From Sipunculus nudus (taxonomy: Eukaryota; Annelida; Sipuncula; Golfingiida; Sipunculidae), in the NCBI GenBank assembly GCA_026874595.1, contig CM049307.1, forward strand, positions 6,781,579-6,845,578: 64,000 nt of DNA, written 5' to 3'. The notes below the pieces were generated by a model, which was given only the letters and a program-made list of their open reading frames with translations, did not search any database and was not told the DNA's origin. Numbering within the stretch: the first letter of the stretch is position 1; each line of letters starts with the position of its first letter. The translations under genes and the position numbers were made by a program. Below are positions 1 to 13,658 of this stretch, in pieces.

Positions 1-2829
1 TCCTCTATATAGTTCCTATGTACATGCCAGATATTAAGTCAGTATTATATAATTTAAAAAAGTTATGGGCCCAAACATAATGGACTTTGTAAAAAAATCA
101 GGAAGATATTTGGTCACTTAAGACCAAAAGTGTTAAAGGTAGGGACTTTTTTTTCAGTAATACAACTTTAATTAATAAAAATTTAATTGTATACCAAAAA
201 TTAGATCAAAATTTGTTAAATTTTTTTAAATATTGGCAAAAATATAAAATTGGTACCTTAAATTTTGCCCAACTTTGGCCATGGCACGTTTTTTTCCTGT
301 AAGTACTGTGGGTTTAATTTTCACACCATGTATACATAAGGATTTAATCTGTAAAAATCTGAAATTTGAAAATAAAAGCTGCAAAATTAGGCTAGTTATT
401 GAATTTTTTTGGAGGCTCTTGTTGTATTCCCTTACATTGTCAGGCAGTCCACTTTGATGACTGTAGGTCATTCAGTGCACATCTCTATGCTCCCCAGGCT
501 GTTGACATAATTTTATATGTCCCCAAAATCTCCTACCATACCGAAAATTGGGTCATTAGGACTTTGTTCCTTCGAGATATTAAGGAAAAAAACTCTGTTT
601 TCCATAAAAAAAGCCATTATTACACTTCAAGGCTGCCTAATATCAAAACCACTGATCTGTTTTTGATCGTATTTAGTAATCACATTCTTTTATACATTTT
701 CTATGAACATACCAAAAATTAGGTCAGTATTGGGTATTATTTTGAAGTTATGGGCCAAAACATAATGCAATTTTTTAAAAAATCAGGAAATATATTTTCT
801 CACCTAACATGAGAATTGCTGAACCTAGAGACTTTTTTTCAGGAATATAACTTTATTTAATCAAGATTCAATTGTTTACCCAAAATTAGATCTGAATTTT
901 GCAAATTTTTCAAGTTATTAGCATAAATAAAAAATCAATACCTTAAATTTTGTCCAACTTTGGCACTGTTGATTTAATTTTCCCAGCATATATGCATAAG
1001 GATTTAATCTTTTAAAATCTGAACATTCAAAAGAAATTGATTGGAATGAATAGCTTTTATTCATGTTTTCATACACCATGTCAAGTGTTGTTTACATCTA
1101 GCCCACCTAGTAGTACAGCCTTTACTTGCATTATGTAACCCACCCCAGGCAGCTTACCTTGGCCCAGCTTGGCCACTACTAGCAGGCTTCCCCTTTGCCC
1201 TGCACTTATCCCCCCCCCCAGCTGGTGCATAAACTAGATGAATGTTATAATTTTTCTGTATTTTAATTTTATTCTTGGACATGCTACATTTTAGATTTTG
1301 TATTGTAACACCAGGGTTACAATGATTAAAGTGTACATTTAATTGTGTCCACAAAGTGGTGTATTGCTGTGAAAGTGTGGATGTTCATGAGATAAGTAAT
1401 TCCTTACTTCAGAAGAGTAAAAACTTCACCAGGTGTGAAATTGACTATTCATTCCAGTAATTAATTAAAACTGGGATAGTAATTAGCACAATGATATTGT
1501 TTGTCCCTCATTCAACCAACAGTGTGTATACTTTATTTGAAAAGATGTTTTATTTTATCATATTTACTTTTATTTTATTTTGGTGAATAAAATTAAGCAT
1601 GTCCTGAAAACTCCAATGTGCAAAACTTTTTAATAGTGATTCAAGGAATATTCTTGTAGATACCATGTTGTGGCATTATTTTCTTTTAAAATCAGTTTAA
1701 ACATTTATGATTTAAAAATAATAAAATATATGTGTATGCATAATATGACCCAATTGTTTTTTACTATGTATATATAATGATTGCAACTTTTGCAACAATT
1801 CTAATATTTTAACTTTTCTTTTCAGGTTTTTTAATTAAAAATTTATAAACCTGTAAATAAAAAAAATGATTCAGATAAAAACTTCTTAATGGAAAAAGTG
1901 GATCTGCTTAAAAAAATAGGATTATATTTAAACTTAAATGCATTATTCTCTTGAAAGTGAAATAAAGGTATTAGTCCATTCTGTCCACTTGCCTGTCCAA
2001 CTATAAATTTTCATATGCAACACAGTATCTCAAAACTTTTACTGTTTTTCTTCATGACAGTCTTGTCAGAGTATTAGTTTGCAATCATATATTTAGAACT
2101 TTACTATAACCAAGTAGGAGGGCCCCTTTCCTCTTAGCTTTTCATATTCTTATATAAATGAAAAACATTACAATAGAATATTTCTACATCCACCTTCGTG
2201 CTGCCCTCACTTTTCCCTTCTCCGAACCCCATCCCAAAGTCAGCCTCAGTAAGCAAGAACAAGATGAATCAGATATATTCATACTTTAATATTTTGTATA
2301 ACTATTCGTCCATAGGTACCTATGTACATGCCAGAAATTATGTCAATATTGTGTAATATGTAGACATAGTGGGCATCACAATAATGTACCTTGTCAAGAC
2401 TAAAGAGATATTGTGTCATACAGTCACATATTCATAAATCACTTCATCAGCATAGTTAATCATAACATCATATCTGTCAAATTGAACGCTTGCAGACTAC
2501 CATACACTTTAGATCCTTCAACAAATAGCCTTATCATCATTCTACTACTGCTTATTACTGCTGTCATTGCATTCATATTTGCTCAAATATATCACAATTT
2601 TCAACCCCTCCTAAATAAATAAAAAATAAACCACTTTATTTGACTCTATTAATCCATCAGTCAGGTAATTTCATTTATCATTTACTCACATATTACATAA
2701 CATTCCTTTATAATAGCCTAACATGTACATGATATTCATAAGCTTTATCGACTCGATATAGTATCACAGTGGAGAAACATTTATAGTCCAATCACGATCA
2801 GCTGAGCGCCGTGACCCATGGGTCCCTTG
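1..2829 (+). repeat. 3' part of 3.2 kb AGCTCAGCTGA-family element, copy A
   Basis: Base 1 aligns with base 10851 and the match runs, with only scattered differences, to the shared 3' end CCCTTGTTT near 2829. Copy B, at 10499-13658, carries the missing 351-base 5' part, so copy A is cut by the window edge. The 3' end has TCAGCTGAGC, the inverse of the 5' terminal AGCTCAGCTGA, then a small palindrome GACCCATGGGTC. A 17-base stretch near 2296-2312 is present here and absent from copy B. I see no transposase or reverse transcriptase frame, so it is a non-autonomous element. Confidence 0.75.
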
Positions 2830-5282
2830 TTTAGGAATTGTTTTCTCTATTTTTGAGACCTTTAAAAATGTTAACATCTGTCAACAGGGCACAAATTGTA
2901 AAGACTGGACCTAGAATCTTCATTCCTCACACAGTGAGAGACCTATGAAAAGTCTCCATGGAAACCTGAAATAAGGTCTCTGTTACCCATATCCTTTGAG
3001 GTATGGCACTCCAAAGCACAGCTCAGAATAATGGAAAAATTGATACAAAAGCTGAAGTATCTGAACAACTAATGCAGAGATCACCATAATTGTTTGTATG
3101 GATATTGATCATGGAGTGTTACATCAGTTTCTGCAGACTGGTGGCACCACCTGTATTTGTTTGGGTTTTTTTATGAATTTTTTTCTCTATTTTTGAGACC
3201 TTTTAAGATATGAACATCTGTTAAAAGGGCACAAATCATAACAGCTGGACCTAGAATCTTCATTCTTGACACACTGGGAGACCCATGAAAAGTCTCCATG
3301 GAAACCTGAATTTAGGTCTCTGTTACCCATTAGTGGTGGGAGTCGGTTCCTTTTTCATAATCGATCATCGGTTTGAGCAGACCGACTGATGATCGATAAT
3401 TAATCAGTTCAGACAAATATGTGCAATAATCAAAGAAATATGCAATTATCTGTGAAACTCTGCATGCGTTCCCCCGGCAGGTATTTCCTCTTGCGCACAA
3501 GTGTAATAATCATTCCACGTATAAAGATAAAATCATCATAATTTTAACGATCAAATTAAACGATCGGAAACGTCAGGTAATATCTTTCTATATGGGAATT
3601 AAGAGCATCTGAGAATGTAAGGCCTTTAGAGGGGCTGTTTTTCTAGCACATGAAGGCAGATTTTACGAACCCAGGTGCGCTTGGGGCAGATCATACCAAA
3701 AAAAAATTGCAGACTAGTCAAAAAAAAAAATTCCAGCTGAAATCCAAACACTCGACTGGCCGGGTTAGCCCCAACAAAGAATTTGAACAGCAGTATCTGA
3801 ACAACTGATGCAGAGATCACCATGATTCTTTGCATAGATATTGACCATTAAGTGTTTTTATTAGTTTCTGCAGACTGGTGGAACCACCTGTATTTTTATG
3901 CATTTTTTCTCTATTTTTCAGATATATAAATACAGTCACAATCTTGGCCTGTTGGTTAATCTGTTTGATGCTTCAGTTAAATAGGTATATACTACCATTC
4001 AGATGATAAAATTCACTTTGGAGAATCTCTTCCCAGTTAGCTGAGCGTCATGACCCATGGGTCACTTGTTCTTAATTGCATCATTTAATGGTTTCAGGCC
4101 ACAAGTATTGTTTATCACACAGTGCAAATGTGATTTATACCTAATTAGTTTATTTTAACATGCTTATTTAATTTTTTATGCTCATTTGAATTTTTTACAG
4201 CATTTTATTTCAGTTGATAAATTAATGTTTATTATTATTATACTTTTATTAATTAATTATATAATTAATTATTATTAATTATGAAATTCGAATCAAGTAT
4301 TATTTTTAGATATTTATTGTTTTGCAAATGGGTCATGTCATGATAAGTAAAGGCACAATTTAAAATTGTGAAATTCGAATCAAGTATTATTTTTATATAT
4401 TTATTGTTTTGCAAATTTAAAAGATATATACTTGTGGTAAAAAAACAAATATAAACATTTGTGTGCATGATGTGGTGTTATCTGACAAGATTGAGATTTA
4501 TGATGATGCTATTTAGAATTATGAATCAACTTTTGGATTCAGATATATATGTTATATTGGAACTGTATAGAAATATAAATTTAAAATAGATGTGATAAAA
4601 AAATAAGGATCTAATACAAACATTTGTTCCTTATTTTTCTGCCTCAGCAGAATTGGAGATCAGAGTTTGTTTGCCCTGTATGTATTTGCAGACGGGTTGT
4701 AAATCCCACCATCTCCCCCTCCCCCCTCTGCTGCCATTGATTCCTTTGCACCTGTGCACTGGGACTTAAGTTTTAATTGCAAATGTGTACAATTGATTTA
4801 AAAAATAATTGGATTAGAAAAAATTAAGATCTAAATGAAACATATTCTTGCCTCAGGAGAATGGAACATATAGTGATCAGCTACGTCCATCATCTTTCCA
4901 AGTTTTTTGCAAATAATCAGTCCTCTGAAAAACTCTATTGGATTTTGTTTATTTTTTTTCTAACTGCATTTTCTTAGATTTATAGGGAAAAAGCAAAAAA
5001 AGCTTTAAAAATCTTCTTCTCCAAAAATGTCCAGCCAAATTGTTCAATATTTCAGAGAAATGATCCCTGGAACTATCTCTCTAAAGTTTGTTCGAATGGT
5101 TCCAGTTCGGAGATTTTTGGCCAAGTTACAGGAGGTTTAACTTTGCCATCTTTCCAGAAAAGCATATTAAAATTTCAATTTCAGAAACGGCTAGAGCTAT
5201 CATCACCAAATTTTATGCCAGTGTTGGTCACACGTCATATCTGAAATTGAGGTAATGGTGGTGCCACCTGCATCGGCCTTTT
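2830..5282. repeat. Degenerate repeats, no gene seen
   Basis: A unit beginning ATTGTTTTCTCTATTTTTGAG occurs near 2837 and again near 3175, about 340 bases apart, with a further partial copy near 3780-3920. Each contains a conserved stretch ending in AAGTCTCCATGGAAACCTG. Another 3' terminus of the 3.2 kb family (GCTGAGCGTCATGACCCATG, then CTTG at 4065-4068) lies near 4038. From 4250 to 4450 an A+T-rich segment contains two copies of a roughly 95-base unit. There is no recognisable coding frame. Confidence 0.5.
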
Positions 5283-5765
5283 TAGCTCAGCTGACTATAA
5301 GTCATCTGAGCTATAGTCGTGGTCCATTGTCCGTCGTCCGTCCGCTTGTCCGTCCGTAGATGTGGCACGTTTTTAAACCGTAAGACCTAGGCATCCAAAA
5401 TTCAGCATAATGTTAGATGTCCCCAAGATCTCCTACCAAGCCGAAAACTGGGTCTTTGCGACCTCGTTCCTATGAGAAATTAAGGAAAAACCTCAATTTT
5501 TTATTAAAATCCTATTTTCACACTTCAGGACTGCCTAATATCAAAACCACTCATCTGTTTTTCCTCATATTTACCATAAATATTCCTCTATATAGTTCCT
5601 ATGTACAAGCCAGAAACTGAGTCTGTAAAGTATAAATTCTTTAAGTTATGGGCCCAAACATAATGGACTTTGTAAAAAATCAGGAAATATAATAAATCAC
5701 TTAACATGAAAAATTTTGAAACTAGAGTCTATTTTCTCAAGTATATAACTATGTATAATTAAGGC
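5283..5765 (+). repeat. 5' terminus of AGCTCAGCTGA-family element, truncated
   Basis: It starts AGCTCAGCTGACTATAAG and continues through the GTCCGTC-rich stretch and the internal sequence seen at 10499-11000. It then loses similarity around 5765, where a CpG-rich unrelated sequence begins. It is a 5' fragment of the same family as copies A and B. Confidence 0.6.
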
Positions 5766-6056
5766 TTTAAACTCCAATAACGCCCGCCAGGGCGCGCGTT
5801 TGTCACGGGCCTGTAGTTCAAAGGCGCCCGCCCGGGCGCGCTAAAGCCCATTTTACATACCCGTAATTGGGGCAAGTTTTGGGGGTGAAATGTCTATTGT
5901 CATCCATCATATTTGTACTTAAATGAAAGAGAAAAACGTCAAGTGTTGTTCTAACATGTGACCAAGATCCAAACTGGCGCGAACGCAGACTTGTTGGAAA
6001 AATATAAAAATGATTGACTTTCACTCACGTGGCCTTGTTACGTGGGCCCTGGTAAC

Positions 6057-6109
6057 ATGTCGGCTGCGAGAGTAAAATCAGACTCCTACGCTAAATTCAT
6101 CAGAAATCG
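6057..6109 (+). CDS. Candidate first coding exon, unidentified gene
   Basis: An ATG with A at -3 opens an 18-codon frame reading MSAARVKSDSYAKFIRNR that ends exactly at a plausible donor, CG|GTAAAT. Without splicing the frame stops in the donor itself (TAA). The surrounding 5,770-7,150 bases are the only locally CpG-rich, non-repetitive sequence in the left third of the window, as expected around a promoter. The peptide is hydrophilic and I do not recognise it. It is not the N-terminus of the DNAJB12/14-like gene downstream. No following exon was identified, so this is only a candidate. Confidence 0.25.
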
Positions 6110-8140
6110 GTAAATTACCAAATGTTGGCAATCAATCCTGGTGACAAAATCAAGTGCAGTGTGTTTACAGATTTAACTTCCGTTAAACATTTCCAAGATC
6201 ATATATTATCCCCTTTTTTATTGGTTTAACTTGTGACCAATGATCGCCGTCCGACTGACTGACGCGTCTGACAGACACCACGCACGTGATCTGCGTGACC
6301 TCCTTACTGTGTCATGTACTGGCACTGGAAAACCATTTTTAACCGATATCATATAATAAAATGAGTATTTATTTTAAATATTAACATATTTTCTTAACTA
6401 AAAATCGAAGGTACTGTCATATATCATGTCGTATATATATGTGATGTCTGATTGTTTACTAGTGATCATTTCTGTGCCAAACATTTTATGTACAATCGTA
6501 ATCGGGCACAAGAACTGTCAATCATTCTAAGAGGCTTTTTGGATTGAAGTCAGTCTCAGTCATGATACCTGCAAGAAAATGAATAAAATGCATTCGCCAA
6601 TCTTAAATTAGAAGCTATAGCGTATATACATAGTGACGGTGACACAGTGAAAGTAAAATATTAAGACCAAAGATGCGGACTTTCGATATGCATGCGCATG
6701 GTGTATTCAAAATGACGATCGAGAAATCATGCAGGTGGACAAATTAGACTGAAATCTAATTGTACCTTTCCATTGCTGTAAAATAAGATTTAAAAGACGC
6801 AGGTATACAAATATATCTATATTGCAAAATGTTTGATGGCTTTGTCTCAAACTTGCCCCTTTCGAAGACCTAAAATACCACAGGGTGTCGGCTTCTATTT
6901 TTACCCACCGACCTTGTCATTTTCACGTTTGATTGACAGTTTTATTAGCACAAGGAAATTTTCCTGTCACACAGAAGATTTTAGCGGAAAGACAGCACAC
7001 AACATGTGGCAAACCAGACGGGGATTCGGAGTGAAAATTACTAATTTAAATTGGCATCAATTACATTAATCATCAAAGGATAATGACATCATTTACAATG
7101 TTCGGGAACCGAACGACGTGTATAATTGCCAGGTGTAGGTCATGGTCCGCGTCTCTACAGCTGACGGGACTGGTGAATACAAAATAAATAAATAAACAAA
7201 CACCCAAGAGATCATAACTTATTAGAAGTTTTTGGAACATTCCAGGTGCTTCTTAAGAATTATTGAATTGTTGCTGCATATTGTTTTATAATTAACTGGA
7301 ACTCTGCCTCTCCGTGAAATCACCTTGCAGCCTGGGGAGACCGCATGCTTTCCTGCTAAAGCTGAAGTTTTATCAGCAGTGCATGATTTCTGACTATATG
7401 AGGGCCTAAATGTACAAAGTTGCATACGGAGGTTACCAGATTAGCTATATGATTTGAAGTTAGGTCTCGTGTATACATCTAGTTAACCAAGGAATTGTGC
7501 ATCTCAAAATTATAAAATAAATTTCCTACTTTTCTTCAAGTGAAGTTGAATTAAATAAATGTAATTATATATTATATTTCCATTTTATATTAATTTCATA
7601 TGACGTAATTATGCTTCATTTAAATGTCACTGAAATAAAGTGCAAATTGAAGACCTGGATAAGTAAGTGCATGAAGATATGTAAGCCTACGTGCAATTTT
7701 CCTCTAAGATACCAGAATGTACTGCTATGAAATCATAGTAACTAGGCATGATTTTGATAAGCATTGTTGGACTTACGTAGGCCTATATATTTGAATAACT
7801 TAACATACATTAAAATGTTCTGTGAAAACATGTTTCTTTGGTGTTACTTCACAGTTTAGTATCGTTTTCTCACGTTTATAAACTTTGGTATTATGTGCAT
7901 TATCCCCAATAGCACATTTTAAAAACACCTTTTCAACAATAAAAAATATTGATTTTCCGTTATTTTATATTCTTGTTAATAACGATTTGTTTACATTAAT
8001 GTGCATAGGCCTATTTATTATATATATGTAATAAATTATTGTTCCACTAGTACTACCAGTGTTTTCATTGTTTCTGATCCCTGCGGGAAAGAATCGATTC
8101 TAATGCATACATATTGCATGACGTAAGAGGATGTTTCCAG
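6110..8140. other. Largely unique AT-rich sequence, no gene supported
   Basis: Bases 6110-7150 are non-repetitive with several CpG and CACGTG-like sites. Bases 7200-8140 are AT-rich. Short open frames near 6833 (+) and 7222 (-) show no family features. Nothing else is recognised. Confidence 0.4.
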
Positions 8141-8148
8141 GTAACTCC

Positions 8149-8172
8149 CCCCCCCCCCCCCCCCCCCCCCCA
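8149..8172. repeat. Poly-C run
   Basis: An uninterrupted run of more than 20 C residues is followed by ACTACCCCCAC and an A-run. Such a homopolymer is length-unstable, and the printed length may be an assembly artefact. Confidence 0.9.
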
Positions 8173-8227
8173 CTACCCCCACAAAAAAAAAAGAATAATC
8201 AGACCGCCAGTCGGCACAGCATCTCAT

Positions 8228-8330
8228 GATGCTTCTTATAATAAACACGCCAGACTCAGTCACGTGAACCATGTCCATTTAAAAGACTTTACAAAATAAA
8301 CACGCCAGACCCAGTCACGTGAACCTTGCT
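8228..8330. repeat. Two direct copies of a CACGTG-containing unit
   Basis: AATAAACACGCCAGAC followed by CAGTCACGTGAACC occurs twice about 55 bases apart. It holds a perfect E-box/USF-type CACGTG in each copy. Confidence 0.6.
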
Positions 8331-8984
8331 GATGTAAAAGTAGATACGATTGGGTGAGAAAAGTTTGCAGCGTCAGTGCGTCACCGCTGGCTGAGGGATG
8401 ACGCGGTAAAATTGGACCGTTCAGGAAAAAAAACCCAAACAGACGTGTCGTCTTGCATCTTAATTGGCCAGTAAATGTTTTATTTATTTTTATTTTTTCG
8501 TTATATTGACTAGATATAGAGGATAATTCTGTGACTAAAGTCTGCAAAACCGCCTCGTTAATGTACCTTGTGTGCTACATATTGCTAAATTCACTCATTA
8601 TCGCTCAATCACCGTCAGCCGCGGAGGGGGGTTACTTCAAAAGAAATTGCATGGATACCCTCAATTAAGAAAATAAGAGTTTTCACAAGTGCTAGACATA
8701 TTTGTTTTGATTTTTTATTTCAAATTTTAGTACATTCGCACTGTTTCGAATGGGAAAGATTTGGATATATCAACGTTTATTTAGGCTAATCGTTGATCGA
8801 ACCAAGTGCACACCTGTTTACCTGTCGCACCTGGATTTTTACAAGTGCAGATAAACGCGACAGACAAACTAAACAGCAATTTTATTATTGCATGAAATGT
8901 TAACAAACAGGGTAGACACATTTTTCCAGATTTTATTTTAAAATCAGTCGGCGATTTGTTTTTGCCTGCACATGTAAAAATATA

Positions 8985-10260
8985 TTAATTTGACATAAAA
9001 AGGTATATTACAGGTAACCAGATATTTAGTGCATTTCACACCCATAAATTATATATTTTGCACATTGGACAAAAATAAATAGTTTTTATTGCAATGTCCC
9101 TTATAACAAGTATAATATATAATTTAAATTAAAAAAATGAGAATTTACCTTTATTTACCTGATCTTACCTGTGCAGGTGAGTAAACTTTTACAGGTAGAA
9201 ATTGGCAAAATTGAAATCCACAAGTCTCGTGGCTGTGCAGTTAATTAAAAGATAGTTTCTGCATATTGTTTTAACTCCTTCAAAAATTTCCTCTCCACTT
9301 TTAAAATAAAAAGTTGTCTTTAAATTCTGTACTTACAAAGGTAATTAAATCTGTTTAAGATCAAAGGTATCATTTCAGGTAACCCAATAAATAGTGCAGT
9401 TAGTACCTATAATTCATAAATTTTACACATGGCACTCAAAATTAAGTTGTATGTTTTTTTTTCTCCCTTATTACATGTATAAAATATATACTTCATTAAA
9501 AAAATAATTTACCTGTATTTACCTGAACTCACCTGTACAGGTGAGTATGTTTTTATGTGTAACCGTAACCAAAATTATCAATTTATGTTTTAGATGTCTG
9601 AAAAATCAAAATATAATGGTTTTACACAGTTGACACTTGTTTATCCATATTCTTCTCAGCCACTTTTCAGCATGATTTTGTCACTGCCACAGGTAATTAG
9701 ATCAGTTGAAGAACAAAGGTACTATTCACATAGGTAACTTAATTACTGTATTAAAAGCACCTGTTCTTATATAAAAAAAATTATACAGTCCATAAATAGA
9801 GAAGGTATTAATTTATAGTAACTATATTGATGAACAAGGTGTTTGCTAACATATTCAGAAAAAAAAAATAATTTACCTTTACTTACCTGTACAGGTAAAC
9901 ATATGTGTTATATGTTAATAATCATAGAATGTGCTCTTTGGGTCAGCAAGCTTTTCAGGTGAAAAATATTTGATTTCCACAGAAAAATCTAATTTACTTG
10001 CACATTCTGGTTCGTTGGTGGTTCCCTTTCTAGTATTTAACCAAATCATTTACCTTTTTCTTACCATTAATTAATAATTACCTTAGAGTGAAAAAAATCC
10101 TTACATTTCCCTTTTTTTATCAAAGGGTTAATGGGTTACCTGAACAGGATGAAAGGGGTCATTTTGGTGATATACCAGTGAGTGGAAATACAGTTAGTAC
10201 AGATTTACCTGTTTTTACCTGTATATACCTTAGTTACATACATATCAAACCAGGTATATA
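8985..10260. repeat. Degenerate tandem repeats rich in ACCTG/CAGGT
   Basis: Three diverged units of roughly 360 bases each begin with a sequence like AGGTA...ACAGGTAA. Each ends with a burst of TTTACCTGTATTTACCTG-type motifs flanking ACCTGTNCAGGTGAG. More isolated ACCTG motifs continue to 10,250. CAGGTA/CAGGTG is the core bound by ZEB/Snail-type zinc-finger repressors in animals. The density is visible in the sequence, but any binding is inference. Confidence 0.6.
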
Positions 10261-10498
10261 GAAAATAAATAAAATAACATGATGGACATATACCTGACAG
10301 TAAAAGCTGAAAATTTCACAAAGATACCTTTAACGGTTACTGAGTTAATGTCTCTTATATAGATTCATGTCAAAATGTGGAAAAAATGCAAAATAAATCT
10401 GAACAGTAGGAGTGTGACAATCCACAGGCTAATCTGAACAGTAAAGGGTTAAGATTCAATTGTTTACCCAAAATTAGATCTGAATTTTGTAAATTTTT

Positions 10499-13400
10499 AG
10501 CTCAGCTGACTATAAGTCATCTGAGCTATAGTCATGGTCCATTGTCCGTCGTCCGTCCGTCTGTATGTCCGCCTGTCCGTCCATCTGTCCGTCTGTCTGT
10601 CTGTCTGTCTGGATGTCCGTCCGTAAGACTGGCACGTTTCGACACCGTTGGACCTACGAATCTGAATTTCGGCATACAGTTAGATGTCCCCATAATCTCC
10701 TACCATGCCAAAAATTGGGTCAATAGGACTTCGTTCCTTTGAGATATTAAGGAAAAACCTCAAATTTTTATTAGAAATCCATTTTAACACCTCAGGACTG
10801 CCTAATATCAAAACCACTCATCTGGTTTTCTTCATATTTACCATAAATATTCCTCTATATAGTTCCTATGTACATGCCAGATATTAAGTCAGTATTATAT
10901 AATTTAAAAAAGTTATGGGCCCAAACATAATGGACTTTGTAAAAAAATCAGGAAGATATTTGGTCACTTAAGACCAAAAGTGTTAAAGGGAAGGGACTTT
11001 TTTCCAGTAATACAACTTTAATTAATCAAAATTTAATTGTATACCAAAAATTAGATCAAAATTTGTTAAATTTTTTTAAATATTGGCAAAAATATAAAAT
11101 AGGTACCTTAAATTTTGCCCAACGTTGGCCGTGGCACGTTTTTTTTCCTGTAAGTACTGTGGATTTAATTTTCACACCATGTATACATAAGGATTTAATC
11201 TGTAAAATCTGAAATTTGAAAATAAAAGCTGCAAAATTAGGCTAGTTATTGAATTTTTTGGAGGCTCTTGTTGTATTCCATTACATTGTCAAGCAGTCCA
11301 CTTTGATGACTGTAGGTCATTCAGTGCACATCTCTATGCTCCCCAGGCTGTTGACATAATTTTAGATATCCCCAAAATCTCCTACCATACCGAAAATTGG
11401 GTCATTAGGACTTTGTTCCTTCAAGATATTAAGGAAAAAAAACTCTGTTTTCCATAAAAAAAAGCCATTGTTACACTTCAAGGCTGCCTAATATCAAAAC
11501 CACTTATCTGTTTTTGATCGTATATAGTATTCACATTCTTTTATACATTTTCTATGAACATACCAAAAATTAGGTCAGTTTTGGGTATTATTTTGAAGTT
11601 ATGGGCCAAAACATAATGCAATTTTTTAAAAAATCAGGAAATATATTTACTCACCTAACATGAGAATTGCTGAACCTAGAGACTTTTTTTCAGGAATATA
11701 ACTTTATTTAATCAAGATTCAATTGTTTACCCAAAATTAGATCTGAATTTTGCAAATTTTTCAAGTTATTAGCATAAATAAAAAATCAATACCTTAAATT
11801 TTGTCCAACTTTGGCACTGTTGATTTAATTTTCCCAGCATACATGCATAAGGATTTAATCTTTTAAAATCTGAACTTTCAAAAGAAATTAATTGGAATGA
11901 ATAGCTTTTATTCATGTTTTCGTACACCATGTCAAGTGTTGTTTACATCTAGCCCACCTAGTAGTACAGCCTTCACTTGCATTATGTAACCCACCCCAAG
12001 CAGCTTACCTTGGCCCAGCTTGACCACTACTAGCAGGCTTCCCCTCTGCACTGCACTCATCCCCCTCCCCCCAGCTGGTGCATAAACTAGATGAATGTTA
12101 TAATTTTTCTGTAATTTAATTTTATTCTTGGACATGCTACATTTTAGAATTTTTATTGAACCACCAGGGTTACAATGATTAAAGTGTACATTTAATTGTG
12201 TCCACAAAGTGGTGTATTGCTGTGAAAGTGTGGATGTTCATGAGATAAGTAATTCCTTACTTCAGAAGAGTAAAAACTTCACCAGGTGTGAAATTGACTA
12301 TTAATTCCAGTAATTAATTAAAACTGGGATAGTAATTAGCACAATGATATTGTTTGTCCCTCATTCAACCAACAGTGTATATACTTTATTTGAAAAGATG
12401 TTTTATTTTATCAAATTTACTTTTTATTTTATTTGGTGAATAAAATTAAGCATGTCCTGAAAACTCCAATGTGCAAAACTTTTTAATAGTGATGCAAGGA
12501 ATATTCTTGTAGATGCCATGTTGTGGCATTATTTTCTTTTAAAATCAGTTTAAACATTTATGATATAAAAATAATAAAATATATGTGTATGCATAATATG
12601 ACCCAATGTTTTTTACTCTGTATATATAATGATTGCAACTTTTGCAACAATTCTAATATTTTAACTTATATTTTCAGGTTTTTTAATTAAAAATTTATAA
12701 ACCTGTAAATAAAAAAATGATTCAGATAAAAACTTCTTAATAAAAGAGGGTCTGCTTAAAAAAATAGGATTATATATAAACTTAAATGCATTATTCTCTT
12801 GAAAGTGAAATAAAGGTATTAGTCCATTCTGTCCACTTGCCTGTCCATCTGTAAATTTTCGTATGCAACTCAGTATCTCAAAACTTTTACTGTTTTTCTT
12901 CATGACAGTCTTGTCAGAGTATTAGTTTGCAATCATATATTTAGAATTTACTTTAACCAAGTAGGAGGGCCCCTTTCCTCTTAGCTTTTCATATTCTTAT
13001 ATAAATGAAAAACATTACAATAGAATATTTCTACATCCACCTTCGTGCTGCCCTCACTTTTCCCTTCTCCGAACCCCATCCCAAAGTCAGCCTCAGTAAG
13101 CAAGAATAAGATGAATCAGATATATTCATACTTTAATATTCATAGGTACCTATGTACATGCCAGAAATTATGTCAATATTGTGTAATATGTAGACATAGT
13201 GGGCATCACAATAATGTACCTTGTCAAGACTAAAGAGATATTGTGTCATACAGTCACATATTCATAAATCACTTCATCAGCATAGTTAATCATAACATCA
13301 TATCTGTCAAATTGAACGCTTGCAGACTACCATACACTTTAGATCCTTCAACAAATAGCCTTATCATCATTCTACTACTGCTTATTACTGCTGTCATTGC

Positions 13401-13658
13401 ATTCATATTTGCTCAAATATATCACAATTTTCAACCCCTCCTAAATAAATAAAAAATAAACCACTTTATTTGACTCTATTAATTCATCAGTCAGGTAATT
13501 TCATTTGTCATTTACTCACATATTACATTACATTCCTTTATAATAGCCCAACATGTACATGATATTCATAAGCTTTATCGACTCGATATAGTATCACAGT
13601 GGAAAAACATTTATAGTCCAATCACGATCAGCTGAGCGCCGTGACCCATGGTCCCTTG
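10499..13658 (+). mobile_element. Complete 3.2 kb AGCTCAGCTGA-family element, copy B
   Basis: The 5' end is AGCTCAGCTGACTATAAG, in which AGCTCAG pairs with the nearby CTGAGCT to form a hairpin. The 3' end is TCAGCTGAGC, a short palindrome around GACCCATG, then CCCTTG|TT. The terminal inverted repeat is about 11 bases. The body is AT-rich and has no transposase, Rep/helicase or reverse-transcriptase frame. The layout (short inverted repeat, 3' hairpin, fixed last four bases before T) resembles the Helentron-like elements elsewhere in this window, with CTTG in place of CTAG. Classification as a non-autonomous Helentron-type element is inference; an ordinary terminal-inverted-repeat transposon is the alternative. 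Confidence 0.65.
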
